In this document: one piece after another, positions 42,609 through 49,897 of the stretch
Layout: each line of letters opens with the position of its first letter
Position numbering within the stretch: the first letter of the stretch is position 1
Assembly: GCF_001187435.1 (NCBI RefSeq)
Contig: NZ_LFXA01000004.1
Coordinates: 377,001 to 441,000, forward strand
DNA from: Streptomyces caatingaensis
GTDB taxonomy: Bacteria > Actinomycetota > Actinomycetes > Streptomycetales > Streptomycetaceae
Direction of reading: 5' to 3'
Length of the DNA stretch: 64,000 bases
The notes under the pieces: generated by a model
The model's input: the letters and a program-made list of their open reading frames with translations, nothing else
Told to the model about the DNA's origin: nothing
The model's database searches: none
Program-made: the position numbers and the translations under genes

Positions 42609-42821
42609 GGGGGACGCCTGGGGGACGCTCAGGGGACGACAGGGGGACGCGCACCGCACGTCGAGTCGTCCCCCACAGAACCCCGCTCATCAAGCGGAAA
42701 CGGACGCACTGCCCGGAAGGGGGGACGCGGGGGACGGCTCAGACGCCCTTCCCCTCTGTCTCAGTCAGCAGAGGAAGGGAAGGTAAGAGGGGACGACGGA
42801 AACACCGTCCCCCGCGTCCCC
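42609..42821. repeat. Iteron array, probable replication origin of the element
   Basis: GGGGACG occurs four times at exact 11-bp spacing (starting 42610, 42621, 42632, 42643), again at 42721, 42730 and 42789, and inverted (CGTCCCC) at 42667, 42806 and 42815. An imperfect hairpin lies at about 42747-42775. The whole gap 42547-43000 lacks a gene and follows the prim-pol/ATPase genes. One-helical-turn spacing and both orientations are hallmarks of an initiator-binding origin. Confidence 0.75.
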
Positions 42822-43000
42822 GTGGTCCCCCGCCACATGACGGGAATGTCGCACCGCGACCGGTCGTGTTCCCTGTCCCTCGCGGGCGCGCGCGAATACC
42901 ACACCCAACTGACAGGGGAGCACCCCTGGTTCCCCGGGTCGCATCGACCGGTCGATGCCGCCCTACGCGCGCGAGGCACGCCCGCCCCGGCCGGGACCGC

Positions 43001-43555
43001 TCATTTCAGATCGAGCAGCATCACATCGTGAAGGTCTGCGCCCTCCCACGGGCGCGCCTCGCCGATCTTCCGATACCCCCACGCTCGGTAGGCCGCCCGT
43101 GCGGCCCGACTCTCCGGGTGAACGTTGAGCAGCACACGCTCGACCTCCGCGCCGGCGAGCACGTTCTCGTGCAGTCGGCGGGCAACGCCCTGCTGGCGCC
43201 ACGGGCCGCGCACGGCAAGTTCCATGAGCCCGAAGGTTCGGCGCCCGTCCTCGCGGCGCATGTCCTCGGGGACGGGTTCCGTCAGTTGATCCCACCACCC
43301 CGTGTTGGGGCCTAGCGGGTAGCCGAACGCCATGCCGACGGGCCCGCCGTCTTCGACACGGGCGAGGGCGGCCCGGAACGCCCGCCTGCGCGCCTGAGAG
43401 CGGAAGCGGCGGAACGTCCCCGCGACATCGTCCTCTGTCTCGTTGTACGGCGGCTCGGCGAACGCCTCGGCGTAGATGAGGCGAAACGCGTCCTCGGCCT
43501 GCGCGGCAGCCGGCCCGTCCATGCTCTCGACCGTGACGAGCCCGTGCTGCGTCAT
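43001..43555 (-). CDS. GNAT-family N-acetyltransferase, element cargo (184 aa)
   Basis: The acetyl-CoA loop is LAVRGPWRQQGVARRLHENVL (about residues 115-135), followed by VERVLLNVHPESRAARAAYRAWGYRKIG, the standard GNAT beta-4/alpha-4 end. The N-terminal half (IYAEAFAEPPYNETEDDVAGTFRRF) is of the YkkB/RimI-like type. The ATG at 43555 overlaps the HTH-TPR gene stop (ATGA), so the two are coupled. The substrate is unknown; small-molecule or protein acetylation is possible. Confidence 0.88.
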   Translation of the reverse strand: MTQHGLVTVESMDGPAAAQAEDAFRLIYAEAFAEPPYNETEDDVAGTFRRFRSQARRRAFRAALARVEDGGPVGMAFGYPLGPNTGWWDQLTEPVPEDMRREDGRRTFGLMELAVRGPWRQQGVARRLHENVLAGAEVERVLLNVHPESRAARAAYRAWGYRKIGEARPWEGADLHDVMLLDLK

Positions 43556-44829
43556 ATGGCGCCCCCTTGGACGGTCTCGCGAATGCGCTCGCTGCAATCC
43601 CTCGCATCGGCGCTGTCGGTCCTCGCGGCAGCCCGCTCGAACTCCCGGATCTTGTCCAGCAGCCGGGGCGACGAGATCCCGCCGCACGCGTCGAGAACGC
43701 CGCGCATCTCCCCGCACGCTTCGTCGACCTCGCCAGCGGCCAGGAGGACGCAGGCGAGCTTGACCCGGTATGAGGCGCTGTTACGGGCGAGGTCACCGCC
43801 AATGCCGCGCACGGCAGCGCGGAGGAACGGCACGGCGTGCTTGGGCTGCTCGGCTCGCACGTACAGATCTGCCGTCGCGTAGTCGACCTCGAACGGGCCG
43901 ACGAATCGCGCCCAGTGCGGCACCTCGGTATCGGCGTCCGTGCGCCCTTGGTGACTGACGGCCCGACTCAGCGCGCGGCGCGCTGCGGAAAGGTCGCCTG
44001 CGTGGGTGGCCACATTGGCTTCCCGGAGCGAGATCACGAGGCGAACCGTGGGGCCGGCACCTGCGCGGGTGGCGAGGCGGTAGGCGTTCTCTACCGCGCT
44101 CGCTGCCTCCCACGTCCGCTCTGCCTTGATCGCCAGGAGTACAAGGGTCTCCAGAACGGAGACTTGCAGCAGCGCGTCGTCTACGAGCTGGGCCGCCGCG
44201 AGTGCTTCCATGCAGGCGGCGCGCCCCTGGTCGATGCGCCCGCCGTCATAGCCGTACCAAGCGCGGTGACCGTGCAACTCGGCGAGCATCGTCTGTAGCT
44301 CCCGGCCGACGCGGCTCGTGTACGAAGCCGTTCCGAGCGCGCCCGTGATCTCGTCCTCGATCGCGCTTGCCTGCACCATGGCGGGCACGCTGCCCGCTGT
44401 GTGGTCCGTCCGGTACAGGCCGTCGAGTTCCGCGCGCAGCCGGGCGACATCGGCTGTGCCCACCCGAGGGCCAGACCGAGCGCCAACGAGCGCCGCGCCG
44501 GCGAGCAGCCCGGCGTCGGCGACGAACGTCCTTCGCTTCACATTGCCAGAGTCGCCGACCGGCGCCGCGATCGTCACCCGATGCGGGGGCACCTCGAACC
44601 CCATTTCGGCCAGGGGGACGCCGAATATCGCTTCGAGCACGATCTGCTGACTCGGATGGGGCAGAGGCGGGGGAGTCTCCCGTTCCCACCGCCGCACTTG
44701 TCGCACGCTGACGGATGCATCGATGCCCAAGCGCGCGGCTTCTTGGATGAAGGCCGTCACGAACGTCTCTTGGGTGTACCCGGCTGTGCGTCGTAACTGC
44801 GCAAGTCTGCTCACGACCCTGCCCGCCAT
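43552..44829 (-). CDS. XRE-type regulator with TPR-like C-terminus, element cargo (425 aa)
   Basis: Residues about 5-85 hold an atypical helix-turn-helix (LAQLRRTAGYTQETFVTAFI through SVRQVRRWERE). A short Gly/Ala stretch (RRTFVADAGLLAGAALVG) follows, and the rest is helical TPR-like repeat (ACMEALAAAQLVDDALLQVSVLETLVLLAIKAERTWEAASAVENAYRLA). Streptomyces genomes contain many such proteins, often beside small peptides. The start may be ATG 44829 or the GTG at 44811. It is divergent from the small ORF-NUDIX genes; two AAACGTCCG repeats lie between. Confidence 0.8.
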   Translation of the reverse strand: MAGRVVSRLAQLRRTAGYTQETFVTAFIQEAARLGIDASVSVRQVRRWERETPPPLPHPSQQIVLEAIFGVPLAEMGFEVPPHRVTIAAPVGDSGNVKRRTFVADAGLLAGAALVGARSGPRVGTADVARLRAELDGLYRTDHTAGSVPAMVQASAIEDEITGALGTASYTSRVGRELQTMLAELHGHRAWYGYDGGRIDQGRAACMEALAAAQLVDDALLQVSVLETLVLLAIKAERTWEAASAVENAYRLATRAGAGPTVRLVISLREANVATHAGDLSAARRALSRAVSHQGRTDADTEVPHWARFVGPFEVDYATADLYVRAEQPKHAVPFLRAAVRGIGGDLARNSASYRVKLACVLLAAGEVDEACGEMRGVLDACGGISSPRLLDKIREFERAAARTDSADARDCSERIRETVQGGAI

Positions 44830-44886
44830 CCGTGCGGCTGCCGTTTGTCTCTCACCGTAGTGACTTGACCACTGGGGCGTGCGTGA

Positions 44887-44907
44887 AAACGTCCGCCTAA
44901 ACGTCCG
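44887..44907. promoter_or_regulatory. Direct repeat AAACGTCCG x2 in divergent promoter
   Basis: AAACGTCCG occurs at 44887-44895 and 44899-44907, 12 bp apart, between the HTH-TPR gene and the small ORFs. AGTG-N7-CACT stands nearby at 44858-44872. It is a likely binding site for the HTH-TPR protein. Confidence 0.45.
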
Positions 44908-44994
44908 GTCGCCCTTCGCCCGCGGGGCCGCCCGAGCCGCTGCACTGGTCGTGCGCCGTGGCAACACGGTCTGATCTGCGGAAAGGGCGAGCCC

Positions 44995-45165
44995 ATGGCC
45001 ATGACGATCCATGTGTACACCGTCGACGGGAAGACGGGCCAGGTTAAACGGGACCGGGGCCGGGTGACCGTTCCGGAGAGCGGCGAACGCCTCCTACCGC
45101 TCCTCTCCAGCGCGTACCCCCCTTGCCGTTGCGACCGATGCCGCGCGAGGGAGCGCAGCAGGTGA
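44995..45165 (+). CDS. Small protein with CxCxxC tail (56 aa)
   Basis: ATG 44995 (or ATG 45001) follows GAAAGGG. The peptide starts MAMTIHVYTVDGKTG and ends SSAYPPCRCDRCRARERSR; the three cysteines could bind a metal. The stop overlaps the GTG of the next small ORF (GTGA), a sign of true coding. I know no function. It lies in a divergent unit opposite the HTH-TPR regulator. Confidence 0.6.
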   Translation: MAMTIHVYTVDGKTGQVKRDRGRVTVPESGERLLPLLSSAYPPCRCDRCRARERSR

Positions 45166-45251
45166 GACAGCGGTTAGCGGTGCTGCTGTGGATCTGCCTT
45201 TGCATCGCAGTGGTCGTCCCGCTCGCGATCGCAGGCAACCCGGAGTGGTAG
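45162..45251 (+). CDS. Tiny membrane peptide, TTA-containing (29 aa)
   Basis: GTG 45162 overlaps the preceding stop. The peptide is MRQRL followed by a hydrophobic stretch (AVLLWICLCIAVVVPLAIAG) and a short polar end, so it would be a single-span membrane peptide. Its fifth codon is TTA, the rare bldA-dependent leucine codon, which would tie translation to development. Function unknown. Confidence 0.5.
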   Translation: MRQRLAVLLWICLCIAVVVPLAIAGNPEW

Positions 45252-45253
45252 CC

Positions 45254-45361
45254 GTGCCACGGCCCCGCCAGCGGCGTTGGACAGTTCCCGGGGCAGCCGC
45301 GAGAGTGGCCGCCCCCGGGCCGCACGCACGGCCCAACTCCCCAGAAGGAGAGACGACATGA
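45254..45361 (+). CDS. Possible small basic ORF coupled to NUDIX gene (35 aa)
   Basis: GTG 45254 starts a 35-residue Arg/Pro-rich frame (MPRPRQRRWTVPGAAARV) whose TGA overlaps the NUDIX ATG (ATGA). There is no clear ribosome site and no known family. It may only be a coupling leader. Confidence 0.3.
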   Translation: MPRPRQRRWTVPGAAARVAAPGPHARPNSPEGETT

Positions 45362-45816
45362 AGCGACTGGTCGCCCGCCTGTGGCGCATCATCCGTGGCC
45401 CGATGCAGTGGCGGGTCCTCTGGCTCGCGCACGCGAAATTCATGGTTGGCGTGACCGGCGTCGTCCGGGACGACGCGGGGCGCGTTCTGCTGCTGCGCCA
45501 CCGCATGTGGCCCGAGGGCCGGCAGTGGGGCCTGCCGACCGGCTACGCCACCAAGGGCGAGGAGTTCGGCGCCACGGTCGTCCGCGAGGTGCGCGAGGAA
45601 ACCGGCCTGAATGTGAAGGCTGGCCCGCTCGTCCACCTCAAGAGCGGATACAAGCTGCGGATCGAAGTCGCGTACGAAGCGGCTTTGGTCGGCGGCGAAC
45701 TCAAGATCGATTCGTTCGAGATCTTGGAGGCACGATGGTTCTCCCCGGACGAGCTACCGGAAGGTGTGCAGGAGTCGCACCGGGCGCTGATCTTGGGGCA
45801 GACACCCCTCGACTGA
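45358..45816 (+). CDS. NUDIX hydrolase, element cargo (152 aa)
   Basis: The NUDIX box is complete: GYATKGEEFGATVVREVREETGL matches GX5EX7REUXEEXGU. A first beta-sheet (VTGVVRDDAGRVLLLRHR) precedes it. The N-terminal residues LVARLWRIIRGPMQWRVLWLAHAKFMVG are hydrophobic/basic and may associate with the membrane. AAGGAG lies 7 bp before ATG 45358. These enzymes hydrolyse nucleoside-diphosphate-linked compounds; the substrate is unknown. Confidence 0.9.
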   Translation: MKRLVARLWRIIRGPMQWRVLWLAHAKFMVGVTGVVRDDAGRVLLLRHRMWPEGRQWGLPTGYATKGEEFGATVVREVREETGLNVKAGPLVHLKSGYKLRIEVAYEAALVGGELKIDSFEILEARWFSPDELPEGVQESHRALILGQTPLD

Positions 45817-45830
45817 TCGGCATACCCCGG

Positions 45831-46838
45831 GTGCTGGCACCCAATGAGCACCTGTCCGGCGGGGCCGACGCGGTAAGGCTGGCCGCCATGCTGGCCGAGC
45901 TGCGCAGCGACACGGACAGCCTTGCCCGCCAGCACCCGCAGGTGACGTTCCGGCCGCTCTCCCGAGTCTTGACCGACTGGAGCGCGGCCGGACTGGACGC
46001 CCGTCCCTTCCTGGACGGCCTGGCCGCATTGCGCCCCCGGTACACCTCCATCGGCCTGCGCCGGCTGCTCCCCCTCGACCGTGTCATGGTCGGTATCCGC
46101 TCCGAGCGGGAGGGAGCGTACGGCGGGTTCCATCACCCGAACCAGGGCTACCGGCACCTGCAAATGCGTGCCGTGATCACGGTTGCTGGTCCGCTCGCGT
46201 CCGGCCTCCCGGAGGACCCGGAGCTGTCCGCGCTCGACCTGCTGCGGGCGTACGCGCACGACTGCCTGCACTATGGGTCGTTCCGTAGCTACCGGCTCAG
46301 AAGCGGCGAGATCGTTCGGACGCAGTACGGGGTGAACTTCCGCCGCTACGACGGGCGCACGTACTCCGCGCCCGATCTCGCCGGATCGCCGACCACCCGC
46401 AATCTCGGCGTGATCATGGAGGGGGCATGCGACCGCGAGGCGCGTGCCCTCACCCGGCAGATTGCCCGCCTCTTGGGCATCGCGCGCACCGGGGGCATGT
46501 CCGCCTACGTGTTCCGAGACGTAACGGGCACTCTCACCACCGCCGACACCGCCGCGCTCTCCCGGCCCGCGCACCGTGCCGCCCACGCCCCCACGGAGCC
46601 CGCGGCGAGCTTCCTGGACTCCATGAGGACGTACCAAGAGTCGGTCAATGCCCGCTACGGCCGCTTCCTGGCCGACGTAGGCCGCGACGAGGCAGCCGAC
46701 CTGCACGCCTGCCTCCTGCGGGCAACACTGTCCGGCTCCCTCGCCGGGCTGTCGGCCTGGCTCGACCGCTGCCACGGCCCCCGCTCGTTCGCCTCCCTCT
46801 TCCTCAACCCCGGCTACCCGCCACGCTCCCCGGGCTAG
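45831..46838 (+). CDS. Unknown protein of the element (335 aa)
   Basis: No family is recognised. The middle part contains DLLRAYAHDCLHYGSFRSYRL and, about 60 residues on, NLGVIMEGACDREARALTRQ; the H-x-x-x-H plus later Glu/Asp could form a metal site, but this is a guess. The C-terminal third is helical. The start is GTG 45831 or ATG 45888; neither has a strong ribosome site. It follows NUDIX by 14 bp and is the last gene before attR. Confidence 0.65.
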   Translation: MLAPNEHLSGGADAVRLAAMLAELRSDTDSLARQHPQVTFRPLSRVLTDWSAAGLDARPFLDGLAALRPRYTSIGLRRLLPLDRVMVGIRSEREGAYGGFHHPNQGYRHLQMRAVITVAGPLASGLPEDPELSALDLLRAYAHDCLHYGSFRSYRLRSGEIVRTQYGVNFRRYDGRTYSAPDLAGSPTTRNLGVIMEGACDREARALTRQIARLLGIARTGGMSAYVFRDVTGTLTTADTAALSRPAHRAAHAPTEPAASFLDSMRTYQESVNARYGRFLADVGRDEAADLHACLLRATLSGSLAGLSAWLDRCHGPRSFASLFLNPGYPPRSPG

Positions 46839-46862
46839 CAGACCGGTCGACGCTGCCGCACC

Positions 46863-46959
46863 TGTGCCCGCAGGGCACATGCAGGGCACAAGACCCAGAA
46901 AGAGCCCGGAAGACCGTGGCAACTACTGAGTGTAGTTTTCCCAGGTCATCCGGGCTCTT
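46863..46959. terminator. Palindrome and nested hairpin next to attR
   Basis: TGTGCCC-GCA-GGGCACA (46863-46879) overlaps a direct repeat of GCAGGGCACA (46870-46879, 46881-46890). Then AAGAGCCCGGA (46900-46910) pairs with TCCGGGCTCTT (46949-46959), extended by GACC/GGTC, with an inner AACTAC/GTAGTT stem followed by TTTT. It probably terminates the cargo transcript. The direct repeats may be integrase arm sites. Confidence 0.5.
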
Positions 46960-46996
46960 CGGAAGAACGCGCAGGTCAGAGGATCAGGCGGGCGGT

Positions 46997-47009
46997 TCCT
47001 CTTCTACCG
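46997..47009. repeat. attR core, 13-bp direct repeat
   Basis: Identical to 37227-37239. It restores codons for LFYR in frame with the remaining tipA-like sequence. Confidence 0.88.
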
Positions 47010-47631
47010 GGAACTCGGCTTCTCCCTGGAGGAGATCAAGGCCATCCTGGAGAACCCCCAGGCCAACGCCGTGGACCAGCTCCGCGCCCGGCAAAAGCTC
47101 CTCAGCGAGCAGATCGCCAGGCTCCAGCGCCTGGTGGACGTCGCCGAGCGCGCCCTAGAGGTGCAGGAGACCGGCGTCCCCCTCACCCCCCAGGAACGCT
47201 TCGACGTCTTCGGCGAGATCACGTTCGACCTCAGCTACGCCACCGAGGCCGCCCTCAAGTGGCAGGACAGCGACGGCCACCGCCAGGCCCTCGCCAGCGC
47301 CGCCGCGCACAGCAAGGAGGACTGGCGGCGGCTGATGGCGGAGGCGGCCGAGTGGCGCACCCGGGTACTGGCCGCGTTCGACGCGGACGAACCGGCCGAC
47401 GGCGAGCGGGCCATGGCGCTCGCCGAGGAGCACCGCGCCCACCTCGCCCGCTGGTTCACCCCGTGCCCGCCGGACATGCACGTCCGCGTCGCGGACGACT
47501 TCGCGACCGACCCGAGGGCGTTCGCCCTGCTGGTGCCACCGTCGGAGCAGCGGCCGGGCCTGGCGGAGTGGCTGCGGACGGCCGTCCGCGCGAACGCGGA
47601 CCGCAGAGAGACGGAAGAGGACGGACGATGA
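46997..47631 (+). pseudogene. 3' fragment of the tipA-like regulator, retaining a whole TipAS-type domain
   Basis: It continues from the att core with YRELGFSLEEIKAILENPQ, the coiled coil (RQKLLSEQIARLQRLVDVAERALE) and a TipAS-like antibiotic-binding domain beginning GVPLTPQERFDVFGE. In S. lividans TipAS is made from an internal start of tipA. Here in-frame GTG codons at 47071 and 47161 could yield a similar C-terminal protein, though no strong ribosome site or promoter is visible. The stop overlaps the glycosyltransferase ATG (ATGA), so translation of this fragment may matter for the next gene. Confidence 0.88.
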
Positions 47632-48845
47632 AGATCCTGATCACCGCCGCCGGTTCGCGCGGCGACGTCGCCCCGTACACCGGCCTCGGCGCCCGCCTGG
47701 CCGCCGCCGGGCACGAGGTCGCCCTCGCGACGGGCGAGGTCTTCGCCCCGCTCGTACGGGAGGCCGGCCTGGAGTTCCGGCCCCTGCCCGCCGACCCGCG
47801 CGGCGCGGGCCCGGCCGCCACGAAGCGCGAACTCATGCGCACGGCCGCCGCGTTCATGCGCCGCCTGGCGACGGGCATGAGGGGCGCCCTGACGGACGAC
47901 ACCGACCTGATGCTGCTCTCCACCACCACGGCCCCGCTCGGCTGGCACCTCACCGAGGCGACCGGCGTCCCGTCCCTGGGCGCCTACCTCGTCCCGGCCG
48001 CGCCGACCGGCGACTTCCCGCCCGTGGTCGGCGGCACGCGCTCGCTGGGCCGGTTCGGCAACCGGGCCATGGGCCGGCTGTCGCTGCGCATCACCGACCG
48101 CCTCTTCGCGGAGGCGGTGAAGGAGCTGCGGACGGGGCTGGGGCTGCCCCCGGTCGCCCCGGGAGCGGTCCGCCGCCGCCAGGAGGCGGCCGGCTGGCCG
48201 GTCCTGCACGGCTTCAGCGAGGTCCTCGTCCCCCGCCCGTCCGACTGGCGCGCCGGCCTGACGGTCACCGGCACGTGGTGGCCGTACCACGACGGGACGG
48301 ACCGACTCCCCCGCGAGGTCGAGGACTTCCTCGCGGCCGGCCCCCCGCCCGTCCTCGTCGGCTTCGGCAGCATGCCGGCGGACGACGCGGACCGGCTCGG
48401 CGACCTCGCCGTGACCGCCCTGCGCCGCGCCGGTGCGCGCGGCATCCTGCAACGCGGCCGCGCGGGCCTGGCCGCCGCGGACGACGACATCCTCACCGTG
48501 GACGCCCTCCCCCACGCGGCGCTCTTCCCCCGCCTCGCCGCCGCCGTCCACCACGCGGGCGCCGGCACGACGGCGGCCGCCCTCCGCGCGGGCATCCCCT
48601 CCGTCCCCGTCCCCTTCACCGCCGACCAGCCCTCCTGGTCCGCCCGCCTCAAGGCCCTCGGCGCCGCCCCCTCCCCCGTCCCCCACGCCACCCTGACCGC
48701 CGAAGCCCTGACCGACGCCCTGCGCCTCGTCCTGAACGACCCGTCGTACGCGGCCGCGGCCCGGGCGGCGGCCGGGCGGATGGCGGCGGAGGACGGGGCG
48801 GGCCAGGTCGTCAAGGCGGTCGACAGCCTCCGCCCGCGTGAGTGA
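47628..48845 (+). CDS. GT1-family glycosyltransferase (405 aa)
   Basis: This is a UDP/TDP-sugar glycosyltransferase of the GT-B fold. The N-terminus is MKILITAAGSRGDVAPYTGLGARLAAAGHEV. The C-terminal donor-binding region is DALPHAALFPRLAAAVHHAGAGTTAAALRAGIPSVPVPFTADQPSW. This group includes macrolide-inactivating and ergosteryl/flavonoid glucosyltransferases. Coupling by ATGA to a TipA-like drug-sensing gene suggests an inducible drug-modifying function. With the MerR gene split by the element, its normal promoter is now separated by 9.8 kb. Confidence 0.9.
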   Translation: MKILITAAGSRGDVAPYTGLGARLAAAGHEVALATGEVFAPLVREAGLEFRPLPADPRGAGPAATKRELMRTAAAFMRRLATGMRGALTDDTDLMLLSTTTAPLGWHLTEATGVPSLGAYLVPAAPTGDFPPVVGGTRSLGRFGNRAMGRLSLRITDRLFAEAVKELRTGLGLPPVAPGAVRRRQEAAGWPVLHGFSEVLVPRPSDWRAGLTVTGTWWPYHDGTDRLPREVEDFLAAGPPPVLVGFGSMPADDADRLGDLAVTALRRAGARGILQRGRAGLAAADDDILTVDALPHAALFPRLAAAVHHAGAGTTAAALRAGIPSVPVPFTADQPSWSARLKALGAAPSPVPHATLTAEALTDALRLVLNDPSYAAAARAAAGRMAAEDGAGQVVKAVDSLRPRE

Positions 48846-48997
48846 TTCGATCTGCGCCGGCAACGCCGGCAAGGACGCCGCCCGGGCCGCGGCCGCGGGC
48901 CGGTCGGCACGACCGTACGGGCGCAGCCCATGAACCGTCCATCCAGGAACGCCTCTCCCCCACCGCCGCGGCGAGACCCGCCCCGCGCGCACGAGCC

Positions 48998-49870
48998 CTA
49001 CGCCGCCACCGACGTGACCGCCAGCACCGCCCCCGCCACCACCCCCGGCCGGTCGTACATCATCAGGTGGCCGGCGGGGGCGACGGATTCGAAGCGGCCG
49101 TCGAGGAGGGTGGCGAGGGCGCGTTGGCGGGCGAGGCGGCGGCGTTCGAGCCAGGAGCCGCTGCCGGTGGCGGCGGCGAGGACGGTGACGGGGACGGGCG
49201 GGAAGGGGCGTTCGGCGCGGAGGGACTCGACCTCGGCGGCCACGTCCCAGTAGCGCGCGTTCTCCATGAGCAGGGCGCGGACGACGCGGCCGGTGCCGTA
49301 CGTGCGGCGGACGAGGTCGTCGGGGACGGGGTCCGCGCCGCGGACCGAGGACGCCCGGACGGTCAGCCGCCGCAGCGCGGGGCCGAGGGCGCGCGGCAGG
49401 CCGGCGGCCGCGTAGGCCCGGCCGCGGGCGCGGGCGGCGGCGGCGCGCAGGGCCGGGGCGGGCGCGGGCCGGGCGTTCTCCTCGACGCTGGCGTCGACGA
49501 GGACGAGCCCGGCCGTGCGCTCGGGGTACAGCCGGGCGAAGGCCTCCGCGTGGAAGCCGGCCAGCGAGTGGCCGACGACCGTCGCGGGCCCGCCGAGGCC
49601 GAGGGCGTCCAGGACGCCCGCGATGCGCGCCGCCTCCGCGGCGGCGGTCGGCGGCTCGGCGGCGGGGGCGCTGAAGCCGAGCCCGGGCCGGTCGAAGCGG
49701 ACGACCGTGCGGTACGGCGCGAGGAGCGGGACGACGGGCTCCCAGTCGAACCAGCCCATCCCGAGGCCGGGGCTCAGGACGCACACCGGCCCGGAGCCCT
49801 CGCACAGCACGTGCAGCGGCACGCCGCCGACCCGGAGCATGCGGCCCGGCGGAGGTGGTACGGCAGTCAT
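48998..49870 (-). CDS. Alpha/beta hydrolase (290 aa)
   Basis: Nucleophile elbow VVGHSLAGFHAEAF. The oxyanion region is CVLSPGLGMGWFDWEPV with DRPGLGFS; the acid is in VLVDAS or later, and the C-terminal histidine is in PAGHLMMYDRPG. No signal peptide is apparent. The substrate is unknown. It converges on the glycosyltransferase; the 152-bp gap holds GC-rich sequence without a clear gene. Confidence 0.88.
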   Translation of the reverse strand: MTAVPPPPGRMLRVGGVPLHVLCEGSGPVCVLSPGLGMGWFDWEPVVPLLAPYRTVVRFDRPGLGFSAPAAEPPTAAAEAARIAGVLDALGLGGPATVVGHSLAGFHAEAFARLYPERTAGLVLVDASVEENARPAPAPALRAAAARARGRAYAAAGLPRALGPALRRLTVRASSVRGADPVPDDLVRRTYGTGRVVRALLMENARYWDVAAEVESLRAERPFPPVPVTVLAAATGSGSWLERRRLARQRALATLLDGRFESVAPAGHLMMYDRPGVVAGAVLAVTSVAA

Positions 49871-49897
49871 GCGACCGACCGTACCCGGCGGGACGGG

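Larger units (their letters stand above)
37227..47009. mobile_element. Integrative element of about 9.8 kb (PICI/AICE-like, no transfer gene)
   Basis: It is bounded by identical 13-bp cores (37227-37239 and 46997-47009) inside a tipA-like gene. In order it carries integrase (-), XRE repressor (-), divergent operator region, excisionase (+), small protein, prim-pol, P-loop ATPase, an iteron array, then cargo: GNAT (-), HTH-TPR regulator (-), three small ORFs, NUDIX and an unknown protein. No TraB/FtsK, relaxase, capsid or terminase gene is present. The leftward int-repressor plus rightward xis-replication-ori plan is that of phage satellites; prim-pol modules also occur in AICEs. Confidence 0.9.

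Noticed and set aside
42609..42821. CRISPR array
   Set aside because: Repeats are 7-11 bp, in both orientations and without spacers of uniform unique sequence; they fit iterons.
37227..47009. Classical conjugative AICE (pSAM2-like)
   Set aside because: No TraB/FtsK-type translocase, Spd or Kor genes are present between the att sites; only integration and replication genes match.
48846..48997. Gene or element in the gap between glycosyltransferase and hydrolase
   Set aside because: Only GC-rich sequence with short palindromes; no start with a ribosome site and no conserved peptide.
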